From: Chionis minor
Taxonomy: Eukaryota > Chordata > Aves > Charadriiformes > Chionididae
DNA: 64,000 nt
Assembly: GCA_013398295.1 (NCBI GenBank)
Contig: VZSF01000652.1
Span: 41,673-105,672 of the forward strand
Direction: 5' to 3'
Below, one piece after another: positions 61,883 to 64,000 of this stretch. Positions within the stretch are counted from its first letter, which is position 1, and every line of letters begins with the position of its first letter. The notes below the pieces were generated by a model, which saw only the letters and a list, made by a program, of their open reading frames with translations, was not told the origin of the DNA and did not search any database. A program made the position numbers and the translations under genes.

Positions 61883-64000
61883 AATAGTTTGTAAGATGTT
61901 TCCAGATTTCCACAGAGGACCAGAAAGAAATGGCTAAATTAGTTCGTAATTTTCTGAGTCTTAGAGCACGTCAATTATTGATTTTTCTTAAGTAGCAGTA
62001 GAGTTGGGCAGAACCGTACTGTAGCTGGAATGTACTAGTAGATAAACAACATCATTTGGTACTGTCTCCAAGCACAGCACTGATGACAAACACACAATTC
62101 TTGAACTTTCACACTTAAGCAGCTAAAGGAAAAAAAAAAAGGCACTTACTCCTGGCTGATGTCTCTCCAATCAATCAATCATTCCTGCTGCCTGCCTTTT
62201 CTTTCACAAACAACATGGGGTGATATTGTCAAACCCGGTGTTTGGGGCATATCCTGCAAAGTGAATAGTAGGTTTTTCATTTTACTGGTGGAGGGTGTTG
62301 GATGGTAGTAAGATATGATCCTTTTCTACTCTTTGCTTACAGAAGAGAGACCAGAAGAGCTACTTCATGTTTCCAAATTGCAGGGGTCGTTGCAATTCTA
62401 GTTTGAAATCAAACTTTGGTCAATAGTTCCTATTTATATATATATATATATATATATATGAAGTGTATAAGCATACACTTTTCTATACATAGGGCATACA
62501 AAGCAGCATTATTCTTATAATGCTTATAAACATGAAGGGCGATAGGACTTGAATTCTCATTATGCTTTAAAAAAACCCCAGGGTTTACAAGCTAAGCTTT
62601 GTCTTGTTCTTTGAAAGTGCCTCTGCTTTCGGTTTAACTTTGGAGGCAGATCTGGAATACAAAGATCTGTGACGTGTACGTAAGTCTGGGGTGTATTTCA
62701 AGAAGGCGATGCCCAGCTGTGGGTTTGTTAGTGAGTGCTACTTCTGGTTATCCAGTTGTTTGCTGTGCTAGGACCACGGCATATTGCCCGGAGCTAGTTT
62801 TAAAGGTGGGCTGATGATGGAACCTTATGGCAGAGTCAAGTCAGCTTTGGAAATCTGTTTACGTTCACTGTGTTTTCTGCGTGTGCTGTCAGTGTATTTG
62901 TAGATGCTATTTATGTGTAACTGTCATGTGCTTTTGTCCTTCAGAGAGGGATCCAGACGCTGAAACCGTCTTCTAGCTACAGTTGAGGGCTGTTCTGCTC
63001 GTTGAGGTTCATTCTGAGGAGGTTCTGGGATTAACAAGGGAGTCTTAGTAGGTGCGTGCAAGGAAGGTATGTCTGTTTGAAAGCTGCTTAGGAGACTTTG
63101 AGAAACAACAAACCTGAGAGACAGGAAAGCCATTCTAGGTAAAACAGCAGTTTCTGTGGATGTGAATCTGAGCCATCGGCTACTATAGCGATAGCATGCC
63201 TTAAGAAACAGCATCTGGGAACTTTGATTTTATTTTTTTTCAAAGAAAAAAAAATCTTTCATTTTCAAAATGACTGGAAAATTCCCTGTATGAAGCTCTC
63301 TGTCTTTTTTTGTCTTGTATACTCCAGTAGCATGTGTAGGTGAACACGTTCAAGTATTTTTTTTGCCTACAGCTTGTTTGCTGTGCCTTCTGTGACGATG
63401 CTTTGGTAGCTGCGAGTCTGTTACGTTCTCTGTAACCCTGCGGTGTTTCCTCAGTGAGCGCATAACTGACACGACCAGATTTCTGTCACTTTTGTGAAGG
63501 AGTCTACCTGCTGCAGGGAATATGTTTTCTCGCAAAAGTAACCGTCAAATGAAGATTCTGTGGTGAAACCAGTTATTTTAAACATTTGTATCTCTTGGTT
63601 TTGTATGTATCTTGTTGTTTCATCTGTTGGAAAGGTCTGCATTCCCCAGGTATTTAAGCTCAAAAAAACCTCTAAGGTTGTGGCCTGTTGTTGCAACTTT
63701 TTTTTTATATATTGTTTATGTTTCTGAAAAGACAAATTTTTTAAAGTTTGGCCGTTGTAACTCGCGTTGTTTCAGGTCTAATATTTGGCCCAATGGGCCA
63801 GCAAGGTTGGTCCTCCTTTTGTAGCCTCCAAGGAAAGGCTGGCTCAGGTTTTGTCCTCTGTCCTCCCGAAATGGGGTGATCTCCTGGTAAACTGTGACTC
63901 CGAGCTGTCGGGTGAAGGGCTTTAAGATGAGCTGAAGTGTCTTGTCCATTCCAGTCTGTTATAAATCAGACCTTGGAGACTCCTCATTGCCTCCGTTCTG
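61883..64000 (+). other. TDH: TDH 3' UTR and flank
   Basis: 2.1 kb after the stop without CR1 or coding frame. I find no AATAAA or ATTAAA on the + strand here; variants such as TATAAA occur near 62525 and 63960. The true end of the transcript may lie beyond the window or use a variant signal. Confidence 0.45.
62435..62459 (+). repeat. TA microsatellite
   Basis: Twelve TA units, within the probable TDH 3' UTR. Confidence 0.92.

Overview
This is a vertebrate nuclear genome window, and almost certainly a bird. It carries split genes with GT-AG introns and about twenty insertions of the sauropsid LINE family CR1, whose 3' ends close with the typical short ATTCTATG-type repeats. I cannot name the species. 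Two protein genes are supported by exon-by-exon reading, both on the + strand. The first is MTMR9 (myotubularin-related protein 9, a catalytically dead phosphatase), with coding exons 2 to 10 at 3077-26196; its first coding exon lies before the window. The second is TDH (mitochondrial L-threonine 3-dehydrogenase), complete in eight coding exons at 56462-61882 and predicting 373 residues. The same neighbours in the same order occur at human 8p23.1, where TDH is a pseudogene; here it reads intact.

Layout. 1-3076 is the end of MTMR9 intron 1. 3077-26196 holds MTMR9 exons 2-10; intron 3 (10.5 kb) carries four CR1 copies, including a 1.9 kb copy with an almost continuous reverse transcriptase frame. 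26197 to about 30060 is probable MTMR9 3' UTR and flank. About 30.1-49.3 kb is gene-poor and holds most of the CR1 copies, including a tail-to-tail pair and a short non-CR1 repeat present twice. About 49.35-50.1 kb is a CpG island with two perfect and several near-perfect CRE motifs. It is followed by an ATGGG/ATGGC microsatellite and a pyrimidine-rich minisatellite, and is a plausible distal promoter for TDH. Two N gaps here (50187 and 51011-51067) are each flanked by identical direct copies of 263 and 265 bp, which look like unmerged contig overlaps rather than real duplications. 52.85-53.8 kb holds two separate CCAAT-plus-TATA arrangements, the first ending in a strong splice donor, so TDH may also have TATA-type start sites. 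56462-61882 is TDH, and the rest is its 3' UTR or flank.

The two genes are not functionally linked as far as the sequence shows. MTMR9 is an adaptor for active myotubularins that act on 3-phosphoinositides. TDH starts mitochondrial threonine breakdown towards glycine and acetyl-CoA. I found no bacterial-type operons, CRISPR arrays, tRNA or rRNA genes. The most notable points are the intact TDH gene with its several candidate promoters, the gap-flanking false duplications inside the promoter region, and the nearly open CR1 ORF2.
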